Origin: JAJTFW01 sp964534995
Lineage (GTDB): Bacteria > Bacteroidota > Bacteroidia > AKYH767-A > OLB10
Assembly: GCA_964534995.1 (NCBI GenBank)
Contig: CAZHSC010000078.1
Location: forward strand, 1 to 15,374
DNA: 15,374 nt
Direction of reading: 5' to 3'
Part shown: in pieces, positions 1-8,675 of the stretch
Layout of the letters: every line of letters begins with the position of its first letter
Numbering within the stretch: position 1 is the stretch's first letter
The notes under the pieces: model-generated
What the model saw: the letters and a program-made list of their open reading frames with translations, nothing else
What the model was told of the DNA's origin: nothing
Database searches by the model: none
Made by a program: the position numbers and the translations under genes

Positions 1-760
1 TAACCAAATATGTACCGGAGGTGTTCACGGTGATGCACTGTGTGGTTTCACCCGTGCTCCACAGGTAGCCGGAGGCTGTGCTTGCGCAGAGTTGCGTAGA
101 GCTGCCCGAACAGAAATAATCGCTTCCGCTGATGCCGCAGGCAGGAGGAGTATCAGTATTTACAGTGGTATTGCAGGTACTGCTGCATGCATTGGCATCC
201 GTTACAATTACAGAATAGACACCAGAGTTATTCACATTAATAGTTTGGGTGTTTTCACCGGTTGACCACAAATACGACACAAAACCGGCGCCTGCATCCA
301 GGGTCGAAGTACTGCCGGCACAGGGGATATTACCTCCGGAGATATTACAAATCGGAAGTGGATTCAATGTAGTTGTCACCTGCGAACTTGCCGTACATCC
401 ATTGGCGGCGGTAACAGTTACGGTAAAGGTCCCTGCACTGTTTACTACAATAGCACTGGATGTTTCTCCGCTTGACCAGGCATAGGAAGCATAACCCTGT
501 CCGGCATCAAGTGTAGTGGAACTTCCGTCACAAAATGAAAGGATGCCATTGATGGAGACGGTTGGATTGGGCTTTTCGGTAATTTCAAAAATTCCTGTTG
601 CCGAGCAATTATCATTATCTGTTACCAGCACAGTATAGGTACCGGGACTTAAATTAGAAATGGTTTGTGTAGTTTCTCCGTTGCTCCATAAGAATTGGAA
701 TGGAGGGGCGCCATCGGAATTAGCAGTCAGCGAACCATTATTCAATCCCTGGCAGATTAC
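1..760 (-). repeat. Tandem ~210-bp (70-residue) Ig/SprB-like coding repeats
   Basis: Within the giant surface protein, at least four units recur with a period of 69-70 residues, measured between the tryptophans of the WS-x-GE motif (codons starting at 688, 478, 268 and 61). Each unit has a Cys-Gly/Ala-Gly-Ser type start, a central tryptophan motif and a V(T)V-T-x-A/D-N-x-C ending. The protein motif is conserved but the DNA has diverged, so this is an old protein-level repeat, not a recent DNA duplication. The array probably continues beyond the left edge. Confidence 0.7.
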
Positions 761-3490
761 TGTGTCACCGGTGGCGGTAACAGTCACTATTTTAACGGTC
801 ACCACCTGGTCAGCAGCTCCTGCAAGGATGCAGGCATCACCACCTATTATACGTCTGATAAAAGTTTTAACAAACACCTGACCTATCAGACTTCCCGATA
901 GATTTTGTGAAGTAGCGCCGGGGATATTCGTCCAGTTTGAACTGTCGGTACTGATTTGCCACTGGTAGGTGGCAGGGTTCCCCAGGCTGGGATATGCTGC
1001 CGGATTCTGACCGGTTCTTACAATGGTGGGTAGTACATAGGAAGGCACCGATCCGGTGATATCGGCGGGAATTTCGCCTGCACAAATAGTCTGATCGTCA
1101 TTGATAGTATTTCCCGAAAGATCGGGGGGATTGGCCCATACTACGAGGCCGGGTTCATAGGGAGAGGTGCTTATTCTGCTGGTATTAAGGGCACCTTGTG
1201 TCAAAGGGATATTGGTTGATTCGGAAGTAACGATGGTATAAATACGGCAATTTGAAAATTTAATACCGCGTTCCCCAACGGGATCATAATCATCACCTGT
1301 TCCACCATAATAAGTGCTGAAAAGTAAAGAGGAAAGGTCCGATCCTAGTTTCAGGAAAACTTTATCGTTGCTGCCAAAATTCGTTGCCTGAAGGGGCGTA
1401 TTGGGTAATGATGATACCGGGAAATTAGTACTATTTGTATATCCGAATACATATACATCATTATTCAGGTCAACATTCAGGCCCATCATGTTCACCTCAT
1501 TTAAGGATCCACCCACATAAGTTGATGAAACAAAATTCTGGTTGGTGTCCATCCTGCAGACAAAAAAATCATTTGTACCTCCATTGTATGCATTATCATA
1601 TACACCGGAGGCACTGATGTTTGAAGCTGCCAGTCCTGAGGTTACACCTCCAAAATAAAACTGGTTTCTGTCTTTGTTGAACTCCATGCACAAAATAGAA
1701 ACCGAACTGCCGCTGGCAGGTTGAAAATACGAGGACCATACCGGATTTCCACCGGCATCCAGTTTTTGTAAAAATCCATTGGTATTACCCGCTTTAACCG
1801 ATTGACGCGCATTGGCAGTAACCGGAAAGTTAGTAGAAGAAGTATAACCACCCACAAAGATGTCGCCATTGGCAACATTCTGAAGCATGATAGTGGCTAA
1901 ATCGGTAGAAGAACCACCGTAATTTTTCATCCAAAGTACAGAGGAGAGGTCCTGATTAATTTTAAATACCAGTACATCTACACCGTTGGTGCTGCTTGCA
2001 CGGTTTACGGCTCCTGTGCCTGGAAACAAAGTACCGAGGTTATTACTGTTATGGCTACCACAAATAACGATGTCGCCGGCTTCGTTTACACGCAGGTCAA
2101 AAGAGCCGTCATCGCCGTTTCCACCGATCACGGAACTCTTGATGGAATTACCGGCCTGATTAATTTTCAGGATGAAAATATTATCTGTAGCCTGAGCGCT
2201 CTGATTGATGCTTGCTCCGCCCCCGTTAAATGCTGTACCTCCAATCAGGGGGAAGTTAGTACTGGAAGTATATCCGGTAATATACAGATTGCCGTCAGGG
2301 CCTTGCTCCATGGCATAGGGATTATCATCGCCATTGCCGCCAATATATGTTTGCCATACGCGGGTACCTGCATCACCAATATTCAAAGGCTCGAGGTATT
2401 TTCCAACAATCATCTCCAGGTTACCGTTTGCGGTTTCATCGAAAGCCCCGATTGTTATAAGATCAGTAGTTCCTACCACACGCGCTACAATATAAATAGC
2501 GCCATCATTGGGGTCCACCCAGATACAATGCCCGTGGTTATCGCCGGTGGAATTGGTATTTACCCAGGTAGCCCAGCGCAACGCGATGGGATCGATAATC
2601 AATGGTTTTGTAACATCATAATTCCCCAATTCAAAACCCAGCACATTATTTTCTGAAACCACATACCTGGATTCAATGGTAACCATTTCACCATTTACCA
2701 TCTGATACGTGAGTGGCGCCGGAAAATCAACCTCACCCAGGCTTGTCTTCAGCATCAGGTTCCCCCGGGCATCTACATACATCTTTTCAATACCGTCAAA
2801 ACGAATGGCAATTTCTTCCTTCTTAAATCCAGGTTTACACACCAGGTCATATTCCAGCAATCCTTCTTCAGAAGGATAATACCTTACATCCACTTTGTCA
2901 TACACATTATTGTACCAGATTTCCTGGTAATTACTTACCTGTGATATGCTGCTTTCCCCTCTGAAATAATTATAAACATCCTGATGCTTTCCTTTGGGCG
3001 TTATGGTCATTGCTGACGATCTGTTCAGGAAACTCATCATCCATGAATGTCCTTTCAGGCTGGTGGAAAGAGGTCTCCAGGGTTTTCCTTCCTGTATCTC
3101 CCTTTCAATCTGATGACCTTCATGCTCTCTTTTTTCAAGAGATTCATGGCTGTAATTACCAATAATGATTCCTTCTTTGGTGATGACCGCCTGTCCCATC
3201 GGGAAATCGGCACGGTAAAGCACCTTTGGGTTAAACTGACCCTGATTTTGCGTAAAGTAAATTTTCTTCTCAAAATTTCGGAGCATTTTCTCAATGGCGT
3301 CATCGTCATGCTGTCCGCCATGGGATTCCGGATGATGCAAGCCATGCAGATGTTTTTGCTCTGACCCATGTTCACCGGTATATGAAAACAATGTTGCAGG
3401 ACCCATCACGATGATCGATAACGCCATCATGAAGATCTTCCGGGGTGTCAGGGTATAGATACGCCTGAACTTACTTGTAAAATTTTGCAT
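1..3490 (-). CDS. Giant secreted surface protein, N-terminal part (DUF7948-type domain, propeller repeats, Ig/SprB-like repeats); runs off left edge
   Basis: I translated this frame from the ATG at 3490-3488 and found no stop down to position 2, giving 1,163 codons; the C-terminus lies outside the window. Residues 1-36 look like a signal sequence, with basic residues followed by a hydrophobic stretch around 19-35. Residues 41-61 are His-rich. Residues 77-86 read IYFTQNQGQF, the hallmark opening of the DUF7948 domain, which seems to reach about residue 300. Residues 305-770 carry about six repeats of roughly 70 residues with SBBP-like motifs such as GYTSSTNFP (406-414 and 548-556) and GYTNSTNFP (683-691), as in beta-propellers. 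From about 870, Ig/PKD-like repeats contain WS-x-GE at W935, W1005, W1075 and W1144. Such proteins usually end in a type IX secretion sorting domain, which would be off-window. A structural or adhesive role at the cell surface is inferred. No convincing link to the sulfur operon is visible. Confidence 0.85.
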   Translation of the reverse strand, partial: MQNFTSKFRRIYTLTPRKIFMMALSIIVMGPATLFSYTGEHGSEQKHLHGLHHPESHGGQHDDDAIEKMLRNFEKKIYFTQNQGQFNPKVLYRADFPMGQAVITKEGIIIGNYSHESLEKREHEGHQIEREIQEGKPWRPLSTSLKGHSWMMSFLNRSSAMTITPKGKHQDVYNYFRGESSISQVSNYQEIWYNNVYDKVDVRYYPSEEGLLEYDLVCKPGFKKEEIAIRFDGIEKMYVDARGNLMLKTSLGEVDFPAPLTYQMVNGEMVTIESRYVVSENNVLGFELGNYDVTKPLIIDPIALRWATWVNTNSTGDNHGHCIWVDPNDGAIYIVARVVGTTDLITIGAFDETANGNLEMIVGKYLEPLNIGDAGTRVWQTYIGGNGDDNPYAMEQGPDGNLYITGYTSSTNFPLIGGTAFNGGGASINQSAQATDNIFILKINQAGNSIKSSVIGGNGDDGSFDLRVNEAGDIVICGSHNSNNLGTLFPGTGAVNRASSTNGVDVLVFKINQDLSSVLWMKNYGGSSTDLATIMLQNVANGDIFVGGYTSSTNFPVTANARQSVKAGNTNGFLQKLDAGGNPVWSSYFQPASGSSVSILCMEFNKDRNQFYFGGVTSGLAASNISASGVYDNAYNGGTNDFFVCRMDTNQNFVSSTYVGGSLNEVNMMGLNVDLNNDVYVFGYTNSTNFPVSSLPNTPLQATNFGSNDKVFLKLGSDLSSLLFSTYYGGTGDDYDPVGERGIKFSNCRIYTIVTSESTNIPLTQGALNTSRISTSPYEPGLVVWANPPDLSGNTINDDQTICAGEIPADITGSVPSYVLPTIVRTGQNPAAYPSLGNPATYQWQISTDSSNWTNIPGATSQNLSGSLIGQVFVKTFIRRIIGGDACILAGAADQVVTVKIVTVTATGDTVICQGLNNGSLTANSDGAPPFQFLWSNGETTQTISNLSPGTYTVLVTDNDNCSATGIFEITEKPNPTVSINGILSFCDGSSTTLDAGQGYASYAWSSGETSSAIVVNSAGTFTVTVTAANGCTASSQVTTTLNPLPICNISGGNIPCAGSTSTLDAGAGFVSYLWSTGENTQTINVNNSGVYSVIVTDANACSSTCNTTVNTDTPPACGISGSDYFCSGSSTQLCASTASGYLWSTGETTQCITVNTSGTYLV

Positions 3491-3969
3491 GGTATATTCT
3501 TTTTATTTTATTCAAATGAATCATACTTTCCGGCATCTTCGGACTCCGGAAACAACATTTCCTTTTTGCAAGCACTATTAAAGGTGATTTGTCAAATAAT
3601 CATTTCAACTCTTCTTAATGCAATTAAGCATTTTTTTTTGAATTGCAAAATATTTTTTTATAAAAGCACCCTTTTTTTTGGTAAATCAAAGAACCTATTT
3701 TAACAGATCATTTAAAAAGGCAGCATTCCCCCGATGAAGATTTTAAAACAGTATCGATGAAAATATCCAATATAACACTTTGCAATACAATGTATTATAA
3801 AACAAAAGGGAAGCATAAAAAAAAGGGTTCATTCAAAGGAATATCATAAAAAATCCGGAAACGGGGCCATCCCTTCAAGCAAGGCGCATAAATCAGGTAC
3901 CACTTAAATTATGTACAACTGAAAATATACTTTCCCAAAAAACACAAGCGGTCCGGACAAACCTGAACT
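3491..3969. other. 479-bp AT-rich intergenic spacer with homopolymer tracts
   Basis: This spacer separates the end of the minus-strand porin gene from the start of the minus-strand surface-protein gene, so it should hold a terminator for the first and a promoter for the second. It is clearly more AT-rich than the flanking genes and carries several runs of seven to nine T or A (for example 3631-3639, 3652-3659 and 3671-3678). A GCAATT/AATTGC inverted repeat brackets one T run (3620-3625 and 3641-3646), and an 8-bp palindrome GTCCGGAC lies at 3950-3957. I found no strong GC-rich hairpin followed by a T run and no clean promoter, and no believable gene. Confidence 0.6.
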
Positions 3970-5385
3970 TTAAAAAGTGTAATCCACCACCAAATTCCAG
4001 TTCAGCATATTGACCTTATTGAATACATAACGCGGGGCATCCAGGTCTTCATCCAATCCATTCTTATACACCATCAATAACAACACATTCATTCCTTTGA
4101 GATAACCGTCAAAAACATAACGGACTTCTGTATTCAACTGAGCGTATGAAGGCATACCATATTTATTTTCTGCCGGGTGTGTTACATCCGGCAAATAAAA
4201 ATGACCGTATGACACAGCAGGTAACAATTTTCCTCCCAGCATATCATAGGATAACCTGACTACGCCTGCATTTACATCGGCATAGCCTTCATTTCTCTCG
4301 CGCGGCATAAAAGTATAGAAAGGTTCCCTACCCCACTCACGTGGCATCAGAAAGCGACTACCTTTTGCGATCCTCGTGTAATTTAATGAAGCTTCAAATT
4401 TCCCATGACGTATGCCGGCCTGGCCGCTTACGACATCGCTGCTGCTGCCTTTACTGATGTAGGTTTTTGTCTGATCCTCATTCCCGCCATAGTTCACTGC
4501 GTCCTGACGTACATACATCAAACCGGTCTTTAAAACCGTATTTTTATTCAGTGGTAAACCAAGGTCTGTACGGATCAAAGCAGTATTAAAAACGTTTTCT
4601 GCAAATTGCTCCCATACCTGAACGCTCCATTTATTTTGTTTAAAGGATACGCCCAACAGGGCCAGTCCGGCTGACTGAATATTACCGGCATAGGATGATT
4701 TCGCGCCATATACATTCACTCCGGAAGGATACACCCCATAAGAATCTTCCACATCATACCAGGCAACCGTTGAACGGGGTGATATTTTATAAATCCAGCC
4801 TCCTGCTATTTTCAGGTTTTTAATTTCATTCATCTCCAGCCATGCACCTTGCTCAATCGTACCGCGCATCCTCCCATCCTGCCGGTTGATAAAAGGAGTA
4901 TTTAGCTCAAATCTACCGGCCTCCAGCTTCGACTTTCGCCAGGTATAACGAACATATAAATCCTCGAGCCTGTCGAGATCAGAAGTATTGCCGGGATCGG
5001 TCAGATCAAAGAGTCCCAGTTCATATCTGTTTCCTGACTTCGCGGTGGTATCAATTTTACCAAGGTCAGTGGAGCTCATGTTAAAAATAAAAAAACCAGT
5101 AATACCAAACTGAAATCCACGTATCACAGGACTTTCATAACTTAAGCCGGCACCCAATGCCCATGCCGCGTAATCGGTAAGCCCCTTATCATTATCGGTC
5201 GCCATAAAAAAACTCCGTGCATGGGCATGGAAATGCCCCTCCTTCAACATGCGGTACCGAAGACTTGACGTATCTCTTTCGCCCGACGATGGAGGATGCG
5301 GCTGCGAAAAGAGAGAAGGACTCAGGGAAGAGAAAACAAGAAATGAAAAAAGAGAAATCAGAAACCCGCCTTTAGATACACCCAT
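3970..5385 (-). CDS. OprD-like outer-membrane porin
   Basis: This 471-residue protein starts with a clear signal peptide (about residues 1-28, ending SLFSQ) and ends in the aromatic residue F (VVDYTF), as outer-membrane beta-barrels do. Between them it shows many alternating amphipathic segments and a GHFHAHARSFFMATDN region near residue 51 that resembles Bacteroidota members of the OprD porin family. The chosen ATG overlaps the end of the upstream dsrE-like gene by 28 nt; the next in-frame Met would lose the signal peptide, so the overlapping start is preferred and translational coupling is likely. OprD-type porins pass small solutes selectively. Placement at the end of a sulfur-related operon suggests entry of a sulfur compound or exit of its product, but the substrate cannot be read from the sequence. 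Confidence 0.75.
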   Translation of the reverse strand: MGVSKGGFLISLFSFLVFSSLSPSLFSQPHPPSSGERDTSSLRYRMLKEGHFHAHARSFFMATDNDKGLTDYAAWALGAGLSYESPVIRGFQFGITGFFIFNMSSTDLGKIDTTAKSGNRYELGLFDLTDPGNTSDLDRLEDLYVRYTWRKSKLEAGRFELNTPFINRQDGRMRGTIEQGAWLEMNEIKNLKIAGGWIYKISPRSTVAWYDVEDSYGVYPSGVNVYGAKSSYAGNIQSAGLALLGVSFKQNKWSVQVWEQFAENVFNTALIRTDLGLPLNKNTVLKTGLMYVRQDAVNYGGNEDQTKTYISKGSSSDVVSGQAGIRHGKFEASLNYTRIAKGSRFLMPREWGREPFYTFMPRERNEGYADVNAGVVRLSYDMLGGKLLPAVSYGHFYLPDVTHPAENKYGMPSYAQLNTEVRYVFDGYLKGMNVLLLMVYKNGLDEDLDAPRYVFNKVNMLNWNLVVDYTF

Positions 5386-5816
5386 CCCTGTTCCTGCTTA
5401 TTAATAATTTCCACTAATCCATATTTAACAAAATTCATTTCCGGCATTATCTGCTCTTTGGTCAGCTTACGGTTTTTCATTGAGAACTCACAAATTGCAA
5501 AATTTACCCCCTTCTTCTTCATCGAAAGAATGTTTTCTTTCTGTGAGGATTTTTCAGTCATCACCATATCCAGGGCCGGACCCTGTACCAGGACTTCTAT
5601 CTCTACGCTATCGGCCCAGACATCTTTCAGATTCTTCAATTGCATCATCAATGCCTTATGTGCCAGCGTATCATCCGTAACCATTTGCATGATTACCCTG
5701 TGCGCAGGAACAACACTACCCGGATTTTCCATTTTGTTACCGGAAGCCGTCTGGGCCATGCTCACAGAAATTAACGCAATAAAAAAGAAACCGAACAAGA
5801 GAATGTTTTTTTTCAT
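5358..5816 (-). CDS. Exported DsrE-family protein
   Basis: The product has 152 residues. Residues 1-21 form a signal peptide (MKKN, a hydrophobic run, then SMAQ), so the mature protein should be periplasmic. The rest fits the DsrE/DsrF-like fold: a strand at VIMQMVTDD (41-49), a helix with LKNLKDV, then VEIEVLVQGPALDMV (71-85), GVNFAICEFSMKNR (103-116) and the typical C-terminal VEIINKQEQGWVYLKAGF. The only cysteine of the protein is C109, in the position where this family often has its conserved Cys. DsrE-type proteins bind or relay sulfane sulfur in known sulfur-oxidation and tRNA-thiolation systems, mostly in the cytoplasm, so an exported member beside SoxB- and TsdA-like genes is notable. 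It lies 41 nt downstream of the cytochrome gene and overlaps the porin gene by 28 nt. Confidence 0.82.
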   Translation of the reverse strand: MKKNILLFGFFFIALISVSMAQTASGNKMENPGSVVPAHRVIMQMVTDDTLAHKALMMQLKNLKDVWADSVEIEVLVQGPALDMVMTEKSSQKENILSMKKKGVNFAICEFSMKNRKLTKEQIMPEMNFVKYGLVEIINKQEQGWVYLKAGF

Positions 5817-5857
5817 GATTATTTATTTAATGGGTTAAGCATATCGATTAATGCTGG

Positions 5858-6928
5858 TCATTTTTTCTGAGCGGTTACAGATTGAGTGATTGGCCCATAA
5901 GGTCCGTATTTATGCTGCTTTTCATTGAACGCATCGCTATAGGGACCAAAGGGATGATCCACCGGCTTTTTGGAAATATCGGGCCAATCCTTCCTCATAT
6001 CTTTTTTGGGGCGGGGTTGTGAGTTTACAAAAGCCGCGAGGTCCCATGCTTCTTCATCGCTCAATTGCGTGTTTTTATAAGAAGCTCCCAGGGGCATATT
6101 GGCTTTTACATATCCGGCAAAGCGTGACAGGCGGTATAAGCCGGCCCCCTGATTATAACTATGATCCCCCCACAGGGGCGGATACGTATATGCTGTACCT
6201 TCCATATTTGGCAATCCTTCACCGTTAGTACCGTGGCAGCTCCGGCACTTCAGGGCATAGATCTCTTTCCCTCTGGCCGGGTCAGCCTCCCGGTCAAGGT
6301 ATGCCAGCTCCATAATACCCGCACCTTTCGGCTTTTCATCTTTTTTCACATCCGCACCCAGCCACCTGATATAGGCCACCATAGCCTTCATCTCCCTGCT
6401 GCTGTCCGGCAAAGACTTCCCGTTAAGGCTACGTTCCATACAATCATTCACGCGCTTTTCAATGGACTCAATGGTACCGGAACGGGCACGTAACTTAGGA
6501 TAAGTAGAGGCAACGGCGCTGTAATTGTTTCCAAAAATTTTTGCTCCCGCGTCCAGGTGACAATTCTGGCAATTCATTCCATTGCTGACCGCGGCCACTT
6601 TCCCTTTCGGGCCAAGGTATAAAGCGGTATTGGTAATGAGTTCATGTCCGTAAATAATCTCCTCATCTTCAACGGAACTGAAATCGGGGGGCTCCCAAAA
6701 CCCTTCTTCAGTGACTCCGGCTTCAGTGGCAACAGGTGTAACTGAAGATGTTTTAGCAGGTACGTTTTTCTTCCTGAGCAGGGATAAGAAAGTTGACTGC
6801 CCCCCGTAATTTACAAGTACAATACCACCCAGCAATAACAGAAAAAGCAAAATAATACTCACCAGTGATTTGGTAACGAGCAATAAGGCTCCTGCCAGTT
6901 CGTGGGTATTTTGCTCCTGTTTTTGCAT
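5858..6928 (-). CDS. Membrane-anchored diheme cytochrome c, thiosulfate dehydrogenase (TsdA)-like
   Basis: The 356-residue protein has an N-terminal membrane anchor (about residues 13-40) and two class I heme sites, C120-x-x-C123-H124 and C228-x-x-C231-H232. The segment between them (YPKLRARSG at 143-151, then EKRVNDCMERSLNGKSLP and MVAYIRWL) closely resembles the TsdA family, which oxidises thiosulfate to tetrathionate or runs the reverse reaction. C163 in NDCMERS lies 39 residues after the first heme His, where TsdA has its cysteine heme ligand. M278 in KANMPLG lies 46 residues after the second heme His, matching the usual Met ligand. The anchor differs from soluble TsdA and implies electron transfer at the periplasmic face of the inner membrane. 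The gene starts 12 nt after the soxB-like gene. The exact substrate and reaction direction are not proven. Confidence 0.8.
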   Translation of the reverse strand: MQKQEQNTHELAGALLLVTKSLVSIILLFLLLLGGIVLVNYGGQSTFLSLLRKKNVPAKTSSVTPVATEAGVTEEGFWEPPDFSSVEDEEIIYGHELITNTALYLGPKGKVAAVSNGMNCQNCHLDAGAKIFGNNYSAVASTYPKLRARSGTIESIEKRVNDCMERSLNGKSLPDSSREMKAMVAYIRWLGADVKKDEKPKGAGIMELAYLDREADPARGKEIYALKCRSCHGTNGEGLPNMEGTAYTYPPLWGDHSYNQGAGLYRLSRFAGYVKANMPLGASYKNTQLSDEEAWDLAAFVNSQPRPKKDMRKDWPDISKKPVDHPFGPYSDAFNEKQHKYGPYGPITQSVTAQKK

Positions 6929-6940
6929 ACAACTTACAGT

Positions 6941-8665
6941 TTATCTGAATTCATAAGTAGTACCCTGTAACTGAGTCAGGAGGGTAGATGGAAAGTCGGT
7001 AGCCATCGCACGGCCTTCCAGTTTTGGCGAAACCACTTTTTTCACCTTTAAGTATTCTTCAATTACATCATGCATGAGCACCCCCAGTTTCCTGGTCGAC
7101 TTCACCTTTTCCAGGCGGCACAGCACATCCTCCGGATCTCCTTCCCTTTCGCAGGCCACTATTGAATATTCCTTTGCCGGATCCAGTGCTTTTCCTTTTA
7201 CCTTCACCCAATTCACCCTTTTACCGTACTCATTGCCTATGGTGAAATTAACCTGCATACCCGCGAAGCGTACAAACCAACCACCAAAACGTTTAGCAGG
7301 GTCCTTGGCAAATGCATTTTGCAGTTCTTTTTCCAGCCAGTCCCAAATCTGCGCTCCTGTAACAATCCCTGTTTTCGCTTCACTGTTTACCGGTAGCATA
7401 TTCCATAAAAACTCCTTCGTGATTGCTGCCTTTCCACTTTGCGCCTCTGTGTGTAAAGGCTGACAAAAGCGAAAACCGTTGCTCAGTGCGATGTCGGGTT
7501 TAAATTTCCACATGATAGCATCGGTAAGCATATTATCCATAGGGGTCTCCATCACAAAATAACGGACAAGAGGAGTTGTTGAATATCCCAGTACCTTCTT
7601 CAGTTCCCCTTCAAATGGCGCTGCGGCCTTATCTATCAGTTGCTGCAATTCCGGATCGGGTGCATACTTCAGCGGATCTACATCCAGCAGGCGGTAATCA
7701 AAGGCACTCAATTTACCACCTGTAAATTCAAGATCCAGTTTCCCAAGAAAAGAGCCGAAGGCGCCGCATTCCACCACCTTCGTATACTTGCATGCAATGG
7801 GTTCACGCACCCGCTCATGTGTATCCGCGCCGAGGATAAAATCAACACCCTGGCATACCGGATTATTAGCTAAACCGACTTGTTGGGCGAGGCCCATATG
7901 CGTAACCAGGAAGACCATGTTACAGCCTTCTGTTTCCCGCAACAATTTGACGTAACGGGCCACATTCTTCTCCGCGTGCTCAAATCTGATTCCTTCGCTG
8001 TAAGCCGGCGACTGCCTTTTTGGAATAAGATGGTCTGTATAACCGATAAATCCCAGTTTTATCCCCGCTATCACTTTAATCCAGTAAGGTGGATAAATCA
8101 ACTCTCCATTGGACTCATCCTCTGTTTTGTGCCACATATTGGCGCATATCTTGGCAGCCGTTGCATGGCCCATATCATACAACATCTTCTTCTTCTTATA
8201 CACCACCTCCCAGTTACCGGGCAGCATCAGGTCATAGTCAATATTATTAAAAACCGGTATCAGTGCTTCCCCTTCGGTGAGCGACGCCACCGCATGCCCG
8301 TGGTAATAGTCGCCTCCATCTATCAAAATTACATTTCCGGGGTTTCGGTCTCTGAAATCATTGATCATGGTTTTCAAAACGGCAAGGCCTCCCCGCTTTT
8401 TATAAACGGGTTTATTATCCTCCCAGAAAAACTCATCATGGGTATGCAGTTGCGCATGAATATCGGAGGTATATAAAATAGAAATCCTCGTTACGCCATC
8501 CGTTGCATCGTCCTTCCGATCGGACCCGTTCAGGTCGTTCTCCTGCGCTTTTGCATGCAGCGGGCGCAACGAAATCATGGCCGCTCCGAGGCCCAGTGCC
8601 GCTGATTTCCTCAGAAAGTCACGCCTTGATCCTGAAGACCTGTTCGGGCATGTTTTTCTTTTCAT
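6941..8665 (-). CDS. soxB: SoxB-like metallohydrolase (thiosulfohydrolase / 5'-nucleotidase superfamily), Tat-exported
   Basis: I place the start at the ATG at 8665 (574 residues). The longer frame from 8725 would overlap the upstream gene by 50 nt and put 20 residues before the Tat signal. Residues 13-19 read SRRDFLR, a full twin-arginine motif, followed by a hydrophobic stretch ending near A40. Metal-site motifs follow in order: SDIH (67-70), DGGD (116-119), GNWE (150-153), VTH (254-256) and GADTHE (279-284). A C-terminal 5'-nucleotidase-like domain spans about 360-550. The Trp in GNWE, replacing the His of the GNHE in ordinary phosphoesterases, recalls SoxB, which removes sulfate from protein-bound thiosulfonate on SoxY. 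The enzyme should be periplasmic with two metal ions. Its neighbours support a sulfur role, but no soxYZ is present here, so a 5'-nucleotidase-like activity remains the alternative. Confidence 0.75.
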   Translation of the reverse strand: MKRKTCPNRSSGSRRDFLRKSAALGLGAAMISLRPLHAKAQENDLNGSDRKDDATDGVTRISILYTSDIHAQLHTHDEFFWEDNKPVYKKRGGLAVLKTMINDFRDRNPGNVILIDGGDYYHGHAVASLTEGEALIPVFNNIDYDLMLPGNWEVVYKKKKMLYDMGHATAAKICANMWHKTEDESNGELIYPPYWIKVIAGIKLGFIGYTDHLIPKRQSPAYSEGIRFEHAEKNVARYVKLLRETEGCNMVFLVTHMGLAQQVGLANNPVCQGVDFILGADTHERVREPIACKYTKVVECGAFGSFLGKLDLEFTGGKLSAFDYRLLDVDPLKYAPDPELQQLIDKAAAPFEGELKKVLGYSTTPLVRYFVMETPMDNMLTDAIMWKFKPDIALSNGFRFCQPLHTEAQSGKAAITKEFLWNMLPVNSEAKTGIVTGAQIWDWLEKELQNAFAKDPAKRFGGWFVRFAGMQVNFTIGNEYGKRVNWVKVKGKALDPAKEYSIVACEREGDPEDVLCRLEKVKSTRKLGVLMHDVIEEYLKVKKVVSPKLEGRAMATDFPSTLLTQLQGTTYEFR

Positions 8666-8675
8666 GGTCCGGTTG

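Noticed and set aside
2051..2656. 201-codon open frame on the plus strand
   Set aside because: It lies fully antisense to the continuous reading frame of the giant surface protein, which shows clear family motifs there; composition looks like a shadow frame.
3620..3646. GCAATT/AATTGC inverted repeat around a T run, as a possible terminator
   Set aside because: The stem is only six mostly A-T pairs with a 15-nt loop, and on the minus strand the tract is A rather than T, so it does not make a terminator for the sulfur operon.
3784..3796. AATACA-A-TGTATT short palindrome in the spacer
   Set aside because: Short symmetric words are expected by chance in such AT-rich DNA and it has no clear position relative to a promoter.
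7880..8476. 198-codon open frame on the plus strand
   Set aside because: It is antisense to the metal-site region of the SoxB-like gene, whose conserved motifs fix the coding strand.
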